64,000 nucleotides of DNA from Caballeronia megalochromosomata (GTDB taxonomy: Bacteria > Pseudomonadota > Gammaproteobacteria > Burkholderiales > Burkholderiaceae). The notes under the pieces were generated by a model. It had not been told where the DNA came from and made no database searches. It was given only the letters and a program-made list of their open reading frames with translations. A program made the translations under genes and the position numbers. Positions 43,724 through 52,799 of the stretch are shown in pieces. The stretch is taken from contig LRBF01000030.1 in assembly GCA_001580565.1 (NCBI GenBank), positions 46,634 through 110,633 on the forward strand. Reading direction: 5' to 3'. The stretch's first letter is position 1; every line of letters begins with the position of its first letter.

Positions 43724-44551
43724 ATGCCGAAGAATCTCCCTCACCCGAACGAACCGAGAGTCCGGCACAAAGTTGCGGTGCGCCCGGTCGCGCCCGCGCA
43801 AGCCGGACCGGCCGACGCACGCGATGTGACCGACGCTGTCAGACGCGAGGGTTTATCGGGGCTGTCGTCGCTCAAGCGCGCGCTGAAAGCCGACGCCGAG
43901 CAGCGTGAAGTGCAGCGCGTCGCGGCGGCGCGCGCCGAGCGCGAGGCCGTCGCCGGTGCCGACGAATTCCGTCGCGCGATCGGCGAAGTCGAGCCGCTCA
44001 GAACGCCGCCGCGCACCGCGGTCATGCGCGTGCCGCCTGAGCCCGTGCCGCTGCAAAGCCGTCGCGACGAAGAGGCCGTGCTGCTGGAAGCACTCTCCGA
44101 CGAATACGATCCCGAAAGCCTGCTCGACATCGACGAAACGCTGTCCTTTCACCGTCCCGGCATCAGCCAGGAAGTCGTGAGGAAGTTGCGGCGCGGCGCG
44201 TGGATCGTGCAGGCGCAACTCGATCTGCATGGCATGCGCCGCGAAGAAGCGCGCGAAGCGCTCGCGGCGTTCATCCGCGAGTCGGTGAAGCGCGGGCTGC
44301 GCTGTCTGCGCGTGATTCACGGCAAGGGGCTCGGCTCCATCGGCCGCGAGCCGGTGCTCAAGGGCAAGGTGCGCGCGTGGCTCGTGCAGAAGTCGGAAGT
44401 GATCGCGTTCTGTCAGGCGCGACCGCACGACGGCGGCGCGGGCGCGGTGCTCGTGCTGCTGCAGCCGGGCGGCGCGCCGCGCCATCACAACCATCCCCAG
44501 GACAAGGGCCTCGGCAAGCATCGCGATCCGGGGCCGGACAGTGCATCCTAG
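43724..44551 (+). CDS. Smr domain-containing protein (endonuclease-type)
   Basis: A 275-residue protein with a C-terminal Smr domain: LDLHGMRREEAREALAAFI then RCLRVIHGKGLGS (the LDLHG and HGKG motifs). The N-terminal 120 residues are charged and low in structure. This domain occurs in the C-terminus of MutS2 and in stand-alone SmrA/SmrB proteins; SmrB cleaves mRNA at stalled, collided ribosomes. Whether this one does is unknown. The ATG at 43724 is the best start. The 3' end overlaps the next gene by 11 bases. Confidence 0.85.
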   Translation: MPKNLPHPNEPRVRHKVAVRPVAPAQAGPADARDVTDAVRREGLSGLSSLKRALKADAEQREVQRVAAARAEREAVAGADEFRRAIGEVEPLRTPPRTAVMRVPPEPVPLQSRRDEEAVLLEALSDEYDPESLLDIDETLSFHRPGISQEVVRKLRRGAWIVQAQLDLHGMRREEAREALAAFIRESVKRGLRCLRVIHGKGLGSIGREPVLKGKVRAWLVQKSEVIAFCQARPHDGGAGAVLVLLQPGGAPRHHNHPQDKGLGKHRDPGPDSAS

Positions 44552-45161
44552 ACTCAGCCTCGCCATCACCCTCATGGAAGCGCTCGCGATTTTCGCGTAC
44601 GCGTCCTCGGGGCTCATCGAGGCACGCAAGCGCCGGCTGGACGCGGTCGGCGCGTTTCTCGTCGCGCTCGTCACCGCGTTCGGCGGCGGCACGGTGCGCG
44701 ACGTGCTGCTCTCGCGCCGTCCGTTCTACTGGGTCGAGCATCAGGATTACGTGCTCTTCATCTTCGCGATGGCCATTTTCGCGCCGCTCTTTCTGCGCCT
44801 CACGTCGCGGCTCTTCGACCAGCGCGCGCTGCTCGTCACCGACGCGATCGGGCTCGGCCTCTTCAGCGTGTCGGGCACCTCGATCGCGCTCGATGCGCAG
44901 ATGCCCGCGTTCACCGCCACCATGATGGGCGTCATCACCGGCGTGTTCGGCGGCGTCCTGCGCGACGTGCTCTGCAACGAGATTCCGCTGATCCTGCGCG
45001 ACTCGCGTCCCTACGCGGTGTGCGCGTTCGCCGGCTGCTGGATCTATCTCGGGCTCGAACGGCTCGAAGTCGATACGATCTACAACGTGCTGATTTCGAC
45101 GGCGTTCATCCTGATCTCGCGGCTCATCACCTTCAAGTTCGATATCCGTCTGCCACACTAG
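44541..45161 (+). CDS. Trimeric intracellular cation channel family protein (UPF0126/YicG-like)
   Basis: A 206-residue inner-membrane protein of the TRIC/UPF0126 family with seven predicted spans. Two repeated halves carry GGGTVRDVLLSRRPFYWVE and GGVLRDVLCNEIPLIL, the family signature, with a conserved GGxxRD in each. Archaeal and bacterial TRIC homologues are cation channels; the physiological role in bacteria is unclear. It starts with GTG at 44541, overlapping the Smr gene, or with the ATG at 44574. Co-translation with smr is likely. Confidence 0.85.
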   Translation: MHPRLSLAITLMEALAIFAYASSGLIEARKRRLDAVGAFLVALVTAFGGGTVRDVLLSRRPFYWVEHQDYVLFIFAMAIFAPLFLRLTSRLFDQRALLVTDAIGLGLFSVSGTSIALDAQMPAFTATMMGVITGVFGGVLRDVLCNEIPLILRDSRPYAVCAFAGCWIYLGLERLEVDTIYNVLISTAFILISRLITFKFDIRLPH

Positions 45162-45291
45162 CGGTACGCGCCCGACGCTCCGTGCGCGAATCAGGCGGGA
45201 AAACCCTTCCATTTGCTACAATCGCATAGTTTTCTAGCCCCGCATCCGGCCGCGATGCAGCCCGCGCCGGTCGCCATCACGCACATAGAAC

Positions 45292-45945
45292 ATGAACATC
45301 GAGCAAGCGCGTTTCAACATGATCGAGCAACAGATCCGTCCGTGGGAAGTGCTGGACCAGGACGTGCTGAACCTGCTCGCGATCGTCAAGCGCGAGAACT
45401 TCGTTCCCGCCGCGTACCGCAACATCGCTTTCGCGGACCTCGAAATTCCGCTGCCCGGCGGCGAGCGCATGTTCTCGCCCAAGGTCGAAGCGCGCGTCCT
45501 GCAGGAACTCGCGGTGCACAAGGGCGAAACCGTGCTGGAAATCGGCACCGGCTCGGGCTACATGGCGGCGCTGCTCGCGCATCGCGGCCGCAGCGTGACG
45601 ACGGTCGAAATCTCGCCCGAACTCGCCGGTTTCGCGAAGCAGAATCTCGCCGCGAACGGTGTGACGAACGTGGAAGTGATCACCGGCGACGGCGCGCTCG
45701 GCTGGGATCAGGGCGCGCCTTACGACGTGATCTGCGTGTCGGGCGGGCTGCCGGTCATGCCTCAGGAATTTCTGGAGCAACTGAAGATCGGCGGACGTAT
45801 CGCGGCGTTCGTCGGCGCGGCGCCGGTCATGAAGGCGCAGATCATCACGCGCGTGGACGAGAAGCAATTCCGCGTGTCGGACGTGTTCGAGACGCTCGTC
45901 GCGCCGCTGAAAAACGCGGTGCATCCGTCGCAGTTCAAGTTCTAA
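45292..45945 (+). CDS. Protein-L-isoaspartate O-methyltransferase family protein
   Basis: A 217-residue class I SAM methyltransferase of the PCMT family. It opens with FNMIEQQIRPWEVLDQDVL, has the SAM-binding motif I VLEIGTGSGYMAALLAHRG, then TVEISPELAGFAKQNL and DGALGWDQGAPYDVI. The family's PLPGGERMFSPKVEARVLQEL motif lies near residue 55. Members next to tolC in Burkholderia are common and of uncertain substrate; repair of isoaspartate is the default. It forms an operon with the rhodanese (gap 55 bases). Confidence 0.88.
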   Translation: MNIEQARFNMIEQQIRPWEVLDQDVLNLLAIVKRENFVPAAYRNIAFADLEIPLPGGERMFSPKVEARVLQELAVHKGETVLEIGTGSGYMAALLAHRGRSVTTVEISPELAGFAKQNLAANGVTNVEVITGDGALGWDQGAPYDVICVSGGLPVMPQEFLEQLKIGGRIAAFVGAAPVMKAQIITRVDEKQFRVSDVFETLVAPLKNAVHPSQFKF

Positions 45946-46000
45946 GCTGACAAGCGCGCGGCCGGTCGTGACCGGCCGCGCGCGCCTTGCCGGAATCTCC

Positions 46001-46324
46001 ATGCAAAACCTCACCGCACCCGAACTCGCCGCGTGGCTCGCGGATGCCTCGCGCCCCGCTCCCGTTCTGCTCGACGTGCGCGAGCCCTGGGAAATCCAGA
46101 CGGCGAAGATGGACAACATCGTGTCGATTCCGATGCGCGACATCCCCGCGCGCAGCGAAGAACTCGACGACGAAGCGCAGATCGTCTGCATCTGCCATCA
46201 CGGCGCACGCAGCGCGCAGGTCGCGATGTTCCTGGAATCGCGCGGCTTCACGAAGACGTTCAACCTGTACGGCGGCATCGACGCATGGTCGCGTCAGGTC
46301 GATCCGTCGGTGCCCACGTACTGA
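46001..46324 (+). CDS. Rhodanese-like sulfurtransferase domain protein
   Basis: A single-domain rhodanese of 107 residues. LLDVREPWEIQTAKMDNIVSIPM is the N-terminal motif; the active-site loop is CHHGARS with Cys near residue 66 and Arg positioned for the persulfide. It ends FTKTFNLYGGIDAWSRQVD. I choose ATG at 46001 for the family start. It probably shares a transcript with the methyltransferase upstream. In related genomes a tolC-like gene often follows; here the next gene is on the opposite strand. Confidence 0.88.
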   Translation: MQNLTAPELAAWLADASRPAPVLLDVREPWEIQTAKMDNIVSIPMRDIPARSEELDDEAQIVCICHHGARSAQVAMFLESRGFTKTFNLYGGIDAWSRQVDPSVPTY

Positions 46325-46371
46325 GCGTCGTATCAGGCCAGGGCCGCACATCGCGCGCGGCCCGCGCCCTT

Positions 46372-47949
46372 TCATCCCTGGCTCGACCACAGTGTCGCGC
46401 CACTCGCCGAATAGATGACGAGATATCCGCTCGGCAGGATGCTCGCATAGGCGCCCGGATTGCCCGAGGTGTGCGTCTGCCAGACCATCGCGCCGTTGTT
46501 GTCGTACATCGCCAGATTGCCGTCCTCCTGCATGCGGACTTCGACACCCGGCTTGCCGCTCACGTGCGATGACCAGACCGTCGCGCCGTTACTCACGGCG
46601 ACGAGATAACCGTCGGCCTGCAAGCTCAATTCCACACTCCCGCTGCACGCCGGCAGCGACGCGCCCGCGCCGAGGCCTTCGCCCTGTGCGAGGCGGCCGC
46701 ACGCCGACGGCGTATTGATCTGCGGCAGCATGGCGAACCACGTCAGATCGACGGTGTTGGCGATCGCCTGCATGCCGGCATCGTTCGGATGCAGGTAGTC
46801 GCCGCTGTTGTAGGCGGGCGCGAGCGTGGTGGAGGTGGCCGAGCCCGCCGGATCGCCCAGCGCCGCGGCCAGATCGAGCACGGCGTCGCAACCGCTATTC
46901 TTGTCGCGCAGGTACGCATTCACCGTCTGGCGCGTGTTCTCGATATCGGGCGTCCATGAGTCCACGCCCTGGAAGGGCGTGAGCGTCGAGCAGATGAGGC
47001 CCACTTGCGCAACCATCGTCTGCTGGACGAGTTGCTGATAGGCGTTGATGATCTGCTGCGCGCTCGGCGGATTGCCGCCGATGAGATTGTTCACCGCATC
47101 GTCGGACACGATCACCCACTTCACGTTGGGCTGCCCGAGCACGTCACGGGCGAAGCGCGTGAGCCCGGCCTGACCCGAGCCGTTGGTAAAGAAATCGTTT
47201 CCGCTGATGCCCTGATTCAGCACGCCGACCGACATGCCCGCGCGGACCAATCGCTCCGCCAGCCGGTTCGGCCAGCGCCGGTTCGTGTTGGGCGTCGATG
47301 AAAACCCGTCCGTTATCGACGCGCCGAACGTGACCACCGCGCCCGTCGCCGCGGCGTTCATCACATCGACATTGGTGAGGAAATAGTACGACTGCTCGCC
47401 CGCCGCGTTCACGACGCCGCCCGCGAACACCGGGTCCGCGCTGACGTCGCCCGGCGCGATCCAGTTGTCCTGCAGGCCTTCGATGTGGCCGGTCGCCCCC
47501 GGCTGTGTCTGCGACGGAATGTGGAAGCTCACGACGATGTCGGCGAGCGCCGGCACCTGAAACGGGATGGCGTCGGTCTGCACCGTGCCGCCCGCGGGAA
47601 TCGTCACATAGGGCTGGCCGTTGAAGGTCGCGGCCTTGTCGGTGCCGGCGATCGTCTGCGCCCCGCTCGAACGTCGCGCGATATGCACGTCGCCGAGCGT
47701 GACCGGCTTCGAACCGAAGAGATTGGAGAACGTCAGACGCGCCGCCGTGCCGCCGATGCTCGTATGCACGACGTGGCGAATCGTCTGGTTGTTGAAGCCG
47801 GGATCGGCTGTCACGTCGGGCGCGGCCGCCCAGGTTCCGGTCCACGGCGCGCCGGTGATGACACCCTGCGCGAAGTAATGCGATGTATCGGGCCAGGACA
47901 GAAAAACGACGAGCGCCAGGCCAACGAGCTTATGTAACCCTCGCTTCAC
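46372..47949 (-). CDS. Secreted SGNH/GDSL hydrolase with a C-terminal bulb-type lectin domain
   Basis: A 525-residue exported esterase/lipase. It starts with GTG at 47949 behind GGGAGG; residues 1-28 form a signal peptide. Residues about 35-200 make an N-terminal jelly-roll (TWAAAPDVTADPGFNNQTIRHV). The SGNH core follows: GASITDG with the nucleophilic Ser near residue 211, the Asn block SDDAVNNLIGG near 285, and DYLHPND with catalytic Asp/His near 385. A B-lectin domain closes the protein (residues about 435-525), with three QxDGxLxxY-like repeats such as VRMQEDGNLAMYD. The combination suggests a carbohydrate-bound secreted hydrolase; the substrate is unknown. Confidence 0.88.
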   Translation of the reverse strand: MKRGLHKLVGLALVVFLSWPDTSHYFAQGVITGAPWTGTWAAAPDVTADPGFNNQTIRHVVHTSIGGTAARLTFSNLFGSKPVTLGDVHIARRSSGAQTIAGTDKAATFNGQPYVTIPAGGTVQTDAIPFQVPALADIVVSFHIPSQTQPGATGHIEGLQDNWIAPGDVSADPVFAGGVVNAAGEQSYYFLTNVDVMNAAATGAVVTFGASITDGFSSTPNTNRRWPNRLAERLVRAGMSVGVLNQGISGNDFFTNGSGQAGLTRFARDVLGQPNVKWVIVSDDAVNNLIGGNPPSAQQIINAYQQLVQQTMVAQVGLICSTLTPFQGVDSWTPDIENTRQTVNAYLRDKNSGCDAVLDLAAALGDPAGSATSTTLAPAYNSGDYLHPNDAGMQAIANTVDLTWFAMLPQINTPSACGRLAQGEGLGAGASLPACSGSVELSLQADGYLVAVSNGATVWSSHVSGKPGVEVRMQEDGNLAMYDNNGAMVWQTHTSGNPGAYASILPSGYLVIYSASGATLWSSQG

Positions 47950-48064
47950 GTTCGCCTCCCACTTTGATCTACGGATTGGAAGCAAACTAGACCACGCCGG
48001 CCGCGTCAGCGTCGTGCGCCAACGCACAGACAACAGCAAACACCGCCACTTCGCCAAAAAAGAG

Positions 48065-48097
48065 AAAGCCGCATGAAAGCTCCTTTCATGCGGCTTT
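48065..48097. terminator. Long-stem terminator at the end of the hem operon
   Basis: A 15-bp perfect stem AAAGCCGCATGAAAG (48065-48079)/CTTTCATGCGGCTTT (48083-48097) with a CTC loop. On the minus strand it is followed by TCTCTTTTTT, so it ends hemY transcription; weaker T residues on the plus side give it some bidirectional action. hemY stops 26 bases before it. Confidence 0.9.
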
Positions 48098-48122
48098 GTT
48101 CAACCATTCGACTCAATGCGAA

Positions 48123-49319
48123 TCAGACGACGTTCATCGCCAGTGCACTCGCACGATAATGCTCCGCCGCCTTTTCCGTATCGCCGAGTTGCTCGTGCAG
48201 ACGGGCGAGCGCGCGATGCGTGCGGATCTTGAGCGGTTCGTTGTCGGCGAGCTTGAGCGCCGATTCGAGGAACGCCTGCGCCTTGCCCCACAACTGCTGA
48301 TGCAGGCACAGCCGCCCGAGCGTGAAGAGCAGGTCGGCGTCTTCGGTGCGTTCCTTCTGCCACGCTTCGGCGCGCTGGATCAGCGGGAACGCGTCGCCGC
48401 CGACGATGCAATCTGGATAGCGCCGCAAGAGCCGCGCGTCCCAGTTGTGCGCGAGCGCGTCCTCGACGATCTTCTTCGCCTCCGCGCGGCGATCCAGCGC
48501 GATCAACAGCTCCGCGGCGAGATCGGCTAGACGCGGCGACTGGCGCTCGGTGGTCGAAAGCGATTGCCACAGTTCGAGCAGCGCGTCGGGGTTGTGCCGC
48601 CGGTCGCGCAAGAGGTTTTCCGCCGCCACCTGACGCAGCCGCACCGCGACCGCCGGATGCAGCGCCTCGCGCTTTTCCAGCATGCGCACGAGTTTCAGCA
48701 CTTCGCCCCAGTTCTTCAGCTGCTGCTGCGCGCGCAGCGCGATCTGCTGCGCGTGAATGCGCCGCCCGCCCTGCGCCTGCATTTCGGTGAGCGCGACGAG
48801 CGCGCCGTCGGCGTCGCGGCCATCGGCGCGCATGTCGGCGGTCGCCATCAGACGCGCGTCCTGCCAGTCCGTGCCGGAGACCTGCGCGAGCCATTCGTCA
48901 CGGCGCGCATACTCGTGCAGACGGTGCGCCGCATTTGCGCCGATGAGCCCGGCCGCGCCCTTGTTGGCGTCGACGGACAGCGCATCGCGCGCGGCTTTCT
49001 CGGCCTTCGAGAAGCGTCCGGCGTACAGATGCCCGACCGCATCGCGCAGCGACGCATTCGCCTTCGCGAGCTTGCTGCGCGCGCGATAGGCGGCGACCCG
49101 CGACGGCATCTTCCATACGCCGCGCACCGCGCGAATGATCGCGTACAGCACGATGAACAGTACGACGAGCGCGACCGCGAACAGGTTGAGCGACATGTCC
49201 ACGCGATACGGCGGCATCACGAGCAGGATCTGTCCGCCGTTGAAGCCGCCGACCGTCGCGACGATCACCGCGACGGCGAACAGCAGCGCGAGCCAGATGA
49301 GTCCACGAATCGTCATCAT
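48123..49319 (-). CDS. hemY: Heme biosynthesis-associated TPR protein HemY
   Basis: A 398-residue inner-membrane protein of unclear role in tetrapyrrole synthesis, conserved at the end of the hemCDX operon. Two N-terminal spans (IWLALLFAVAVIVATVGGFN and LNLFAVALVVLFIVLYAII) are followed by TPR-type helices, e.g. YAGRFSKAEKAARDAL and LRRYPDCIVGGDAFPLIQRAEAW. This is the Proteobacterial HemY, unrelated to the Bacillus protoporphyrinogen oxidase of the same name. The start is the double Met at 49319, overlapping the hemDX stop by two bases. Confidence 0.93.
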   Translation of the reverse strand: MMTIRGLIWLALLFAVAVIVATVGGFNGGQILLVMPPYRVDMSLNLFAVALVVLFIVLYAIIRAVRGVWKMPSRVAAYRARSKLAKANASLRDAVGHLYAGRFSKAEKAARDALSVDANKGAAGLIGANAAHRLHEYARRDEWLAQVSGTDWQDARLMATADMRADGRDADGALVALTEMQAQGGRRIHAQQIALRAQQQLKNWGEVLKLVRMLEKREALHPAVAVRLRQVAAENLLRDRRHNPDALLELWQSLSTTERQSPRLADLAAELLIALDRRAEAKKIVEDALAHNWDARLLRRYPDCIVGGDAFPLIQRAEAWQKERTEDADLLFTLGRLCLHQQLWGKAQAFLESALKLADNEPLKIRTHRALARLHEQLGDTEKAAEHYRASALAMNVV

Positions 49320-51457
49320 CCGCCTCGCTTGAACTGATGGACGGCGGCGAGGCTGGCGTTCAGGTTCGGCACCGCGACGGCGAGCGACGCCTGATCGACC
49401 TGCTTCACGAGATCGCGCACGGCCTGCACTTTCTTCGACGATGCATCGAAGTAGCGCGCGAGCGCGGCATCGGCGACATGCAGATCCGACTTGAGCGTCG
49501 GCTCGCTGCGCGACAAGAGCGACAGACGCGCGGACAGCAGGCGCAGCTTCACGTTCTCGCGCACGAAATAGCCCTGATCGGGCGACGTGAGCATCGCGTC
49601 CGCATTGTCGATGCGGCGCACCGACACGAGGCTCGACAACTGCTGGCCGATGCCGTTCGTGATCTGATGCCACAGCACCTTCCAGCGCGGCTCGCCGGTC
49701 GCCGCGGCGATCGACGCGCTATTGGCCGGCTCGGCGGCCTGCGCCTGCGCGCGTGCGATCGGCGCTTCGCCCGATAGCGGCAACTGGTCGATCTGGTCGA
49801 TGGCGGTGTCGAGCTTGATCGCGAGACCGGTGAGGTCGGTGGTGGGCGTGGCCTTGAGCTTGTCGATGTCCTGCGCGATCGCCTTGCGGATCGCGACGAC
49901 CTGCGGGCCGGTGGTCGCGGCGAGGCGCGTGTCGGCGCTTTGCAGCGCGAAGAGCGCGAGTTGCACGTTGCCGGTCAACTGCAGTTGCTGGCTCGCGCTC
50001 GACAGGATCTGCTCGACTTCGGCGACGGTCCAGTCGTCGCGATTGCTCGCGAGATCCTGATACTGCTGCTGCAGCGCCTGACTGTGCGCTTCGGCATCGG
50101 TGAGCTTGCCTTGCAACTGGATGATCTGCGTATTGAGCGCGGTGGTCGCGCTCGCGGCCTGATCGGCTTTCGCGCGCAGATCGGCGTTCTGCTCGTCGGA
50201 CTGCGCCACGCGCTGCGACAGTTGCGCGTCGGCGCGGTCGAACTTGCGATTCAGGACGAAGGCGCCTGCGCCCGCCGCCACCGCCAGAATGACGACGACG
50301 AACCACAACAACACGATGCCCGCGCCGCCGCGACGCTTCTGCTGCTCGAAAGGCGTGAAGGGCGTGTTCGGCGGCAAGGGCGGTGTCACGTTCGGCTGAG
50401 GTGAAGCTTTTTTGGAATCGTTCGAATCAGTCATGCGTGATTGAGCCGTTTGGTGGGCCGGCGCGGTGGCCGGATGGGCGTCCGTCGGCGCGGATGAGGA
50501 ATGTTTCGAGCTCGCTGCGCTCGATACGCTCGACGCGTTCGCTGTTGCGCTCGCTTGTGCGTGGGCCTCCGGATCGCGTGAGTTGCGTGGCGCCCCCGTC
50601 TGCGAGGTCGCAGCGGCGGCATCGAGCGGGAACAGCGCTTCCAGCCCGTGTGCGATGCGTTCGTCGCCCGCGCCGGACACCGTAATCCTATCAAAACCCG
50701 CTCCCCGCGCGGCTTCGGCGATGCGCGGATGCGGGCAGACGAGCGGCGTGCGCCTGAGCAGCACGATTTCGTCGGTGGTGAGATGCTCGTGCGCGAGCTC
50801 GGCGAGATTGCGCACGCCTTCGGAGCTCGTCAGCAGCCACGCGTGCGGTTTGCCCGCGAGCAGTTCGTGGATGCGCTCCCATTTCTGCATCGACGGCTCG
50901 GGCAGCACACGGCGATACGCGGCGGCTTTCTCTACCCGCGCACCCGCTTCGGCGAGCCGCTCGGCGAGCCATTCGCGGCCGCCGTCGCCGCGCACGATCA
51001 GCACGCGCCTGCCGTCTAGACCGTTCGCGCCGAAATGCGCTTCGATCGCGCTGTAGAGCGCTTCGGAGTCGAAGCGCGGATCGGCATCTTCGGTCGACGG
51101 ACTGATCACGCGATGCACGGGCGCAGTGACGCCCTGCCGCGCCAGCGCCGCGACCGAGCCCGGACCGACGACCGCGACCGGCAGATCCGCGGGCCACGGC
51201 GCGCCCAGCCGGCTGAACGCATGATCGATCGCATTCGGCGACACGAACACCACGAGCGCATAACGCCCGGGCGCGTCGGGCGGCAGATAGAGTTCGTCGA
51301 GCGCGGCGCGTAACGGTGCTTCGTCGGCGACGGGCGCGATGTCGATGAGCGGAAATTCCAGCGTGACGAAGCCGGCGCTCGCGAGCTGCGCGAGCAACGC
51401 GGACGACTGTCCGTCCGGACGCGTGACGACGACGGTGGCGCGGCGCTCGCTCGCCAT
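49316..51457 (-). CDS. hemDX: Fused uroporphyrinogen-III synthase HemD and membrane protein HemX
   Basis: One continuous 713-residue ORF. Residues 1-270 are uroporphyrinogen-III synthase, cyclising hydroxymethylbilane with ring-D inversion: VVVTRPDGQSSALLAQLASAGF, VVFVSPNAIDHAF, VAVVGPGSVAALARQGV and PHAWLLTSSEGVRNLAELAHEH. Residues about 275-345 are a Ser/Ala-rich linker. After the internal Met at 50434 comes HemX: a transmembrane segment (GIVLLWFVVVILAVAAGAGAFVL, near residue 395) and a long coiled coil. HemD/HemX fusions occur in Burkholderiales. The hemC stop overlaps the start by one base (TGATG), and hemY starts inside its stop. Confidence 0.95.
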   Translation of the reverse strand: MASERRATVVVTRPDGQSSALLAQLASAGFVTLEFPLIDIAPVADEAPLRAALDELYLPPDAPGRYALVVFVSPNAIDHAFSRLGAPWPADLPVAVVGPGSVAALARQGVTAPVHRVISPSTEDADPRFDSEALYSAIEAHFGANGLDGRRVLIVRGDGGREWLAERLAEAGARVEKAAAYRRVLPEPSMQKWERIHELLAGKPHAWLLTSSEGVRNLAELAHEHLTTDEIVLLRRTPLVCPHPRIAEAARGAGFDRITVSGAGDERIAHGLEALFPLDAAAATSQTGAPRNSRDPEAHAQASATANASSVSSAASSKHSSSAPTDAHPATAPAHQTAQSRMTDSNDSKKASPQPNVTPPLPPNTPFTPFEQQKRRGGAGIVLLWFVVVILAVAAGAGAFVLNRKFDRADAQLSQRVAQSDEQNADLRAKADQAASATTALNTQIIQLQGKLTDAEAHSQALQQQYQDLASNRDDWTVAEVEQILSSASQQLQLTGNVQLALFALQSADTRLAATTGPQVVAIRKAIAQDIDKLKATPTTDLTGLAIKLDTAIDQIDQLPLSGEAPIARAQAQAAEPANSASIAAATGEPRWKVLWHQITNGIGQQLSSLVSVRRIDNADAMLTSPDQGYFVRENVKLRLLSARLSLLSRSEPTLKSDLHVADAALARYFDASSKKVQAVRDLVKQVDQASLAVAVPNLNASLAAVHQFKRGG

Positions 51458-52464
51458 CAGGACTTCGGCCCCGAAGGCGCGGTGTTCGGGCCGTCGCCGC
51501 GGCTCATGGTCGTGAGGGCGTCGACGATGTCCATCGCGCCTTGCGCCTCCAGGTCCGACGACACGCGCTTGCCCAGCGCGAGCGCGGCGGCGAGATCGGG
51601 CGAACGCACGGTTTCTTCCGCGCGCAGCACGCGCTTGCCGTCGGGCATCGATACCGCGCCGCGCAGATGCAGCGCGTCCTCATGCCACACGGCGTGCGCC
51701 GCGAGCGGCACTTCGCAACTGCCGCCGAGCGCGCGCGACACCGCGCGTTCCGCTTCGACGGCGAGCGCGGTGGGTTCGTCGTGCAAGGGCGCGAGCCACG
51801 CGGCGAGATCGGCGCGATCCGCGCGAATTTCGATGCCGAGCGCGCCCTGCCCCGCCGCCGGCAGACTCTCCGATGGATCGAGCAGCGCACGGATGCGCGC
51901 TTCGAGGCCGAGCCGCTTCAGGCCGGCGGCCGCGAGAATGATCGCCGCGTACTCGCCGCGATCGAGCTTGCCAAGACGCGTGTCGAGATTGCCGCGCAGC
52001 GGACGCACTTCGAGATGAGGAAAGCGCGCGCGGATCATGGCTTCGCGGCGCAGACTCGACGTGCCGACGATACTCCCCGCCGGCAGCGCATCCAGCGATG
52101 CGTAGTGCGGCGACACGAACGCATCGCGCGGATCTTCACGTTCGAGAATGGCGCCGAGCGTGAAGCCTTCGGGCAGTTCCATCGGCACGTCCTTCAGCGA
52201 ATGCACGGCGAGATCGGCGCGGCCATCGGCGAGCGCGGCTTCGAGCTCCTTCACGAAAAGACCCTTGCCGCCGACCTTCGATAACGTGCGATCCAGAATC
52301 TGATCGCCGCGTGTCGTCATTCCGAGGATTTTTACGTCACAAGATGGATATAATTTGTGCAGCGCACACCGCACGTGCTCGGCCTGCCACATCGCCAGCC
52401 GGCTTTCCCGCGAAGCGATGATAATGCTCGCGGGCGGTGTCGTTGAATGCGTCTCGGAATTCAT
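51457..52464 (-). CDS. hemC: Porphobilinogen deaminase (hydroxymethylbilane synthase)
   Basis: Polymerises four porphobilinogens to hydroxymethylbilane, the step before HemD. The 335-residue protein starts [20 protein letters not shown] at 52464; the frame also runs upstream without family sequence. Motifs: [49 protein letters not shown], the substrate-site arginines in [16 protein letters not shown] and [29 protein letters not shown], and the cofactor-binding Cys in [14 protein letters not shown]. It heads the hemC-hemDX-hemY operon and diverges from ppc. Confidence 0.97.
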   Translation of the reverse strand: MNSETHSTTPPASIIIASRESRLAMWQAEHVRCALHKLYPSCDVKILGMTTRGDQILDRTLSKVGGKGLFVKELEAALADGRADLAVHSLKDVPMELPEGFTLGAILEREDPRDAFVSPHYASLDALPAGSIVGTSSLRREAMIRARFPHLEVRPLRGNLDTRLGKLDRGEYAAIILAAAGLKRLGLEARIRALLDPSESLPAAGQGALGIEIRADRADLAAWLAPLHDEPTALAVEAERAVSRALGGSCEVPLAAHAVWHEDALHLRGAVSMPDGKRVLRAEETVRSPDLAAALALGKRVSSDLEAQGAMDIVDALTTMSRGDGPNTAPSGPKS

Positions 52465-52799
52465 TGATGCTCGATCGAATGACGGGATGGATGAATAGAC
52501 ATTAGCGAACAATGGTAGCACGCACGCCAGGGTCCACCGACACACGGGCAGCGCGCGAGAGCCTTGTCCGATGCGCCTTTCGGGGCGTCCGTGACGCGTT
52601 TGTACCGGAGTGAACGACGGCGCAGGCCGCTCGCGCCCGACGAACGCTTCCGGGCGCGCTAAACGCGCGGCATGCTGTCGCCGGTTTGACGCACGGCCGT
52701 TCGCACGGCCTGCGGTTTTGCGCTCGATGCGGCGCCTTCGCGGGTCGCGGCATCACGTCGATGTGCCTTTGGCTTTGCAGCTTCTGAGAGGAACCCAAC
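52465..52799. other. Divergent intergenic region hemC/ppc
   Basis: About 335 nt with no gene. It contains a GGCCG/CGGCC hairpin near 52693-52708. It should hold promoters for hemC and ppc, but I see no clear -35/-10 pair for either. Confidence 0.45.
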
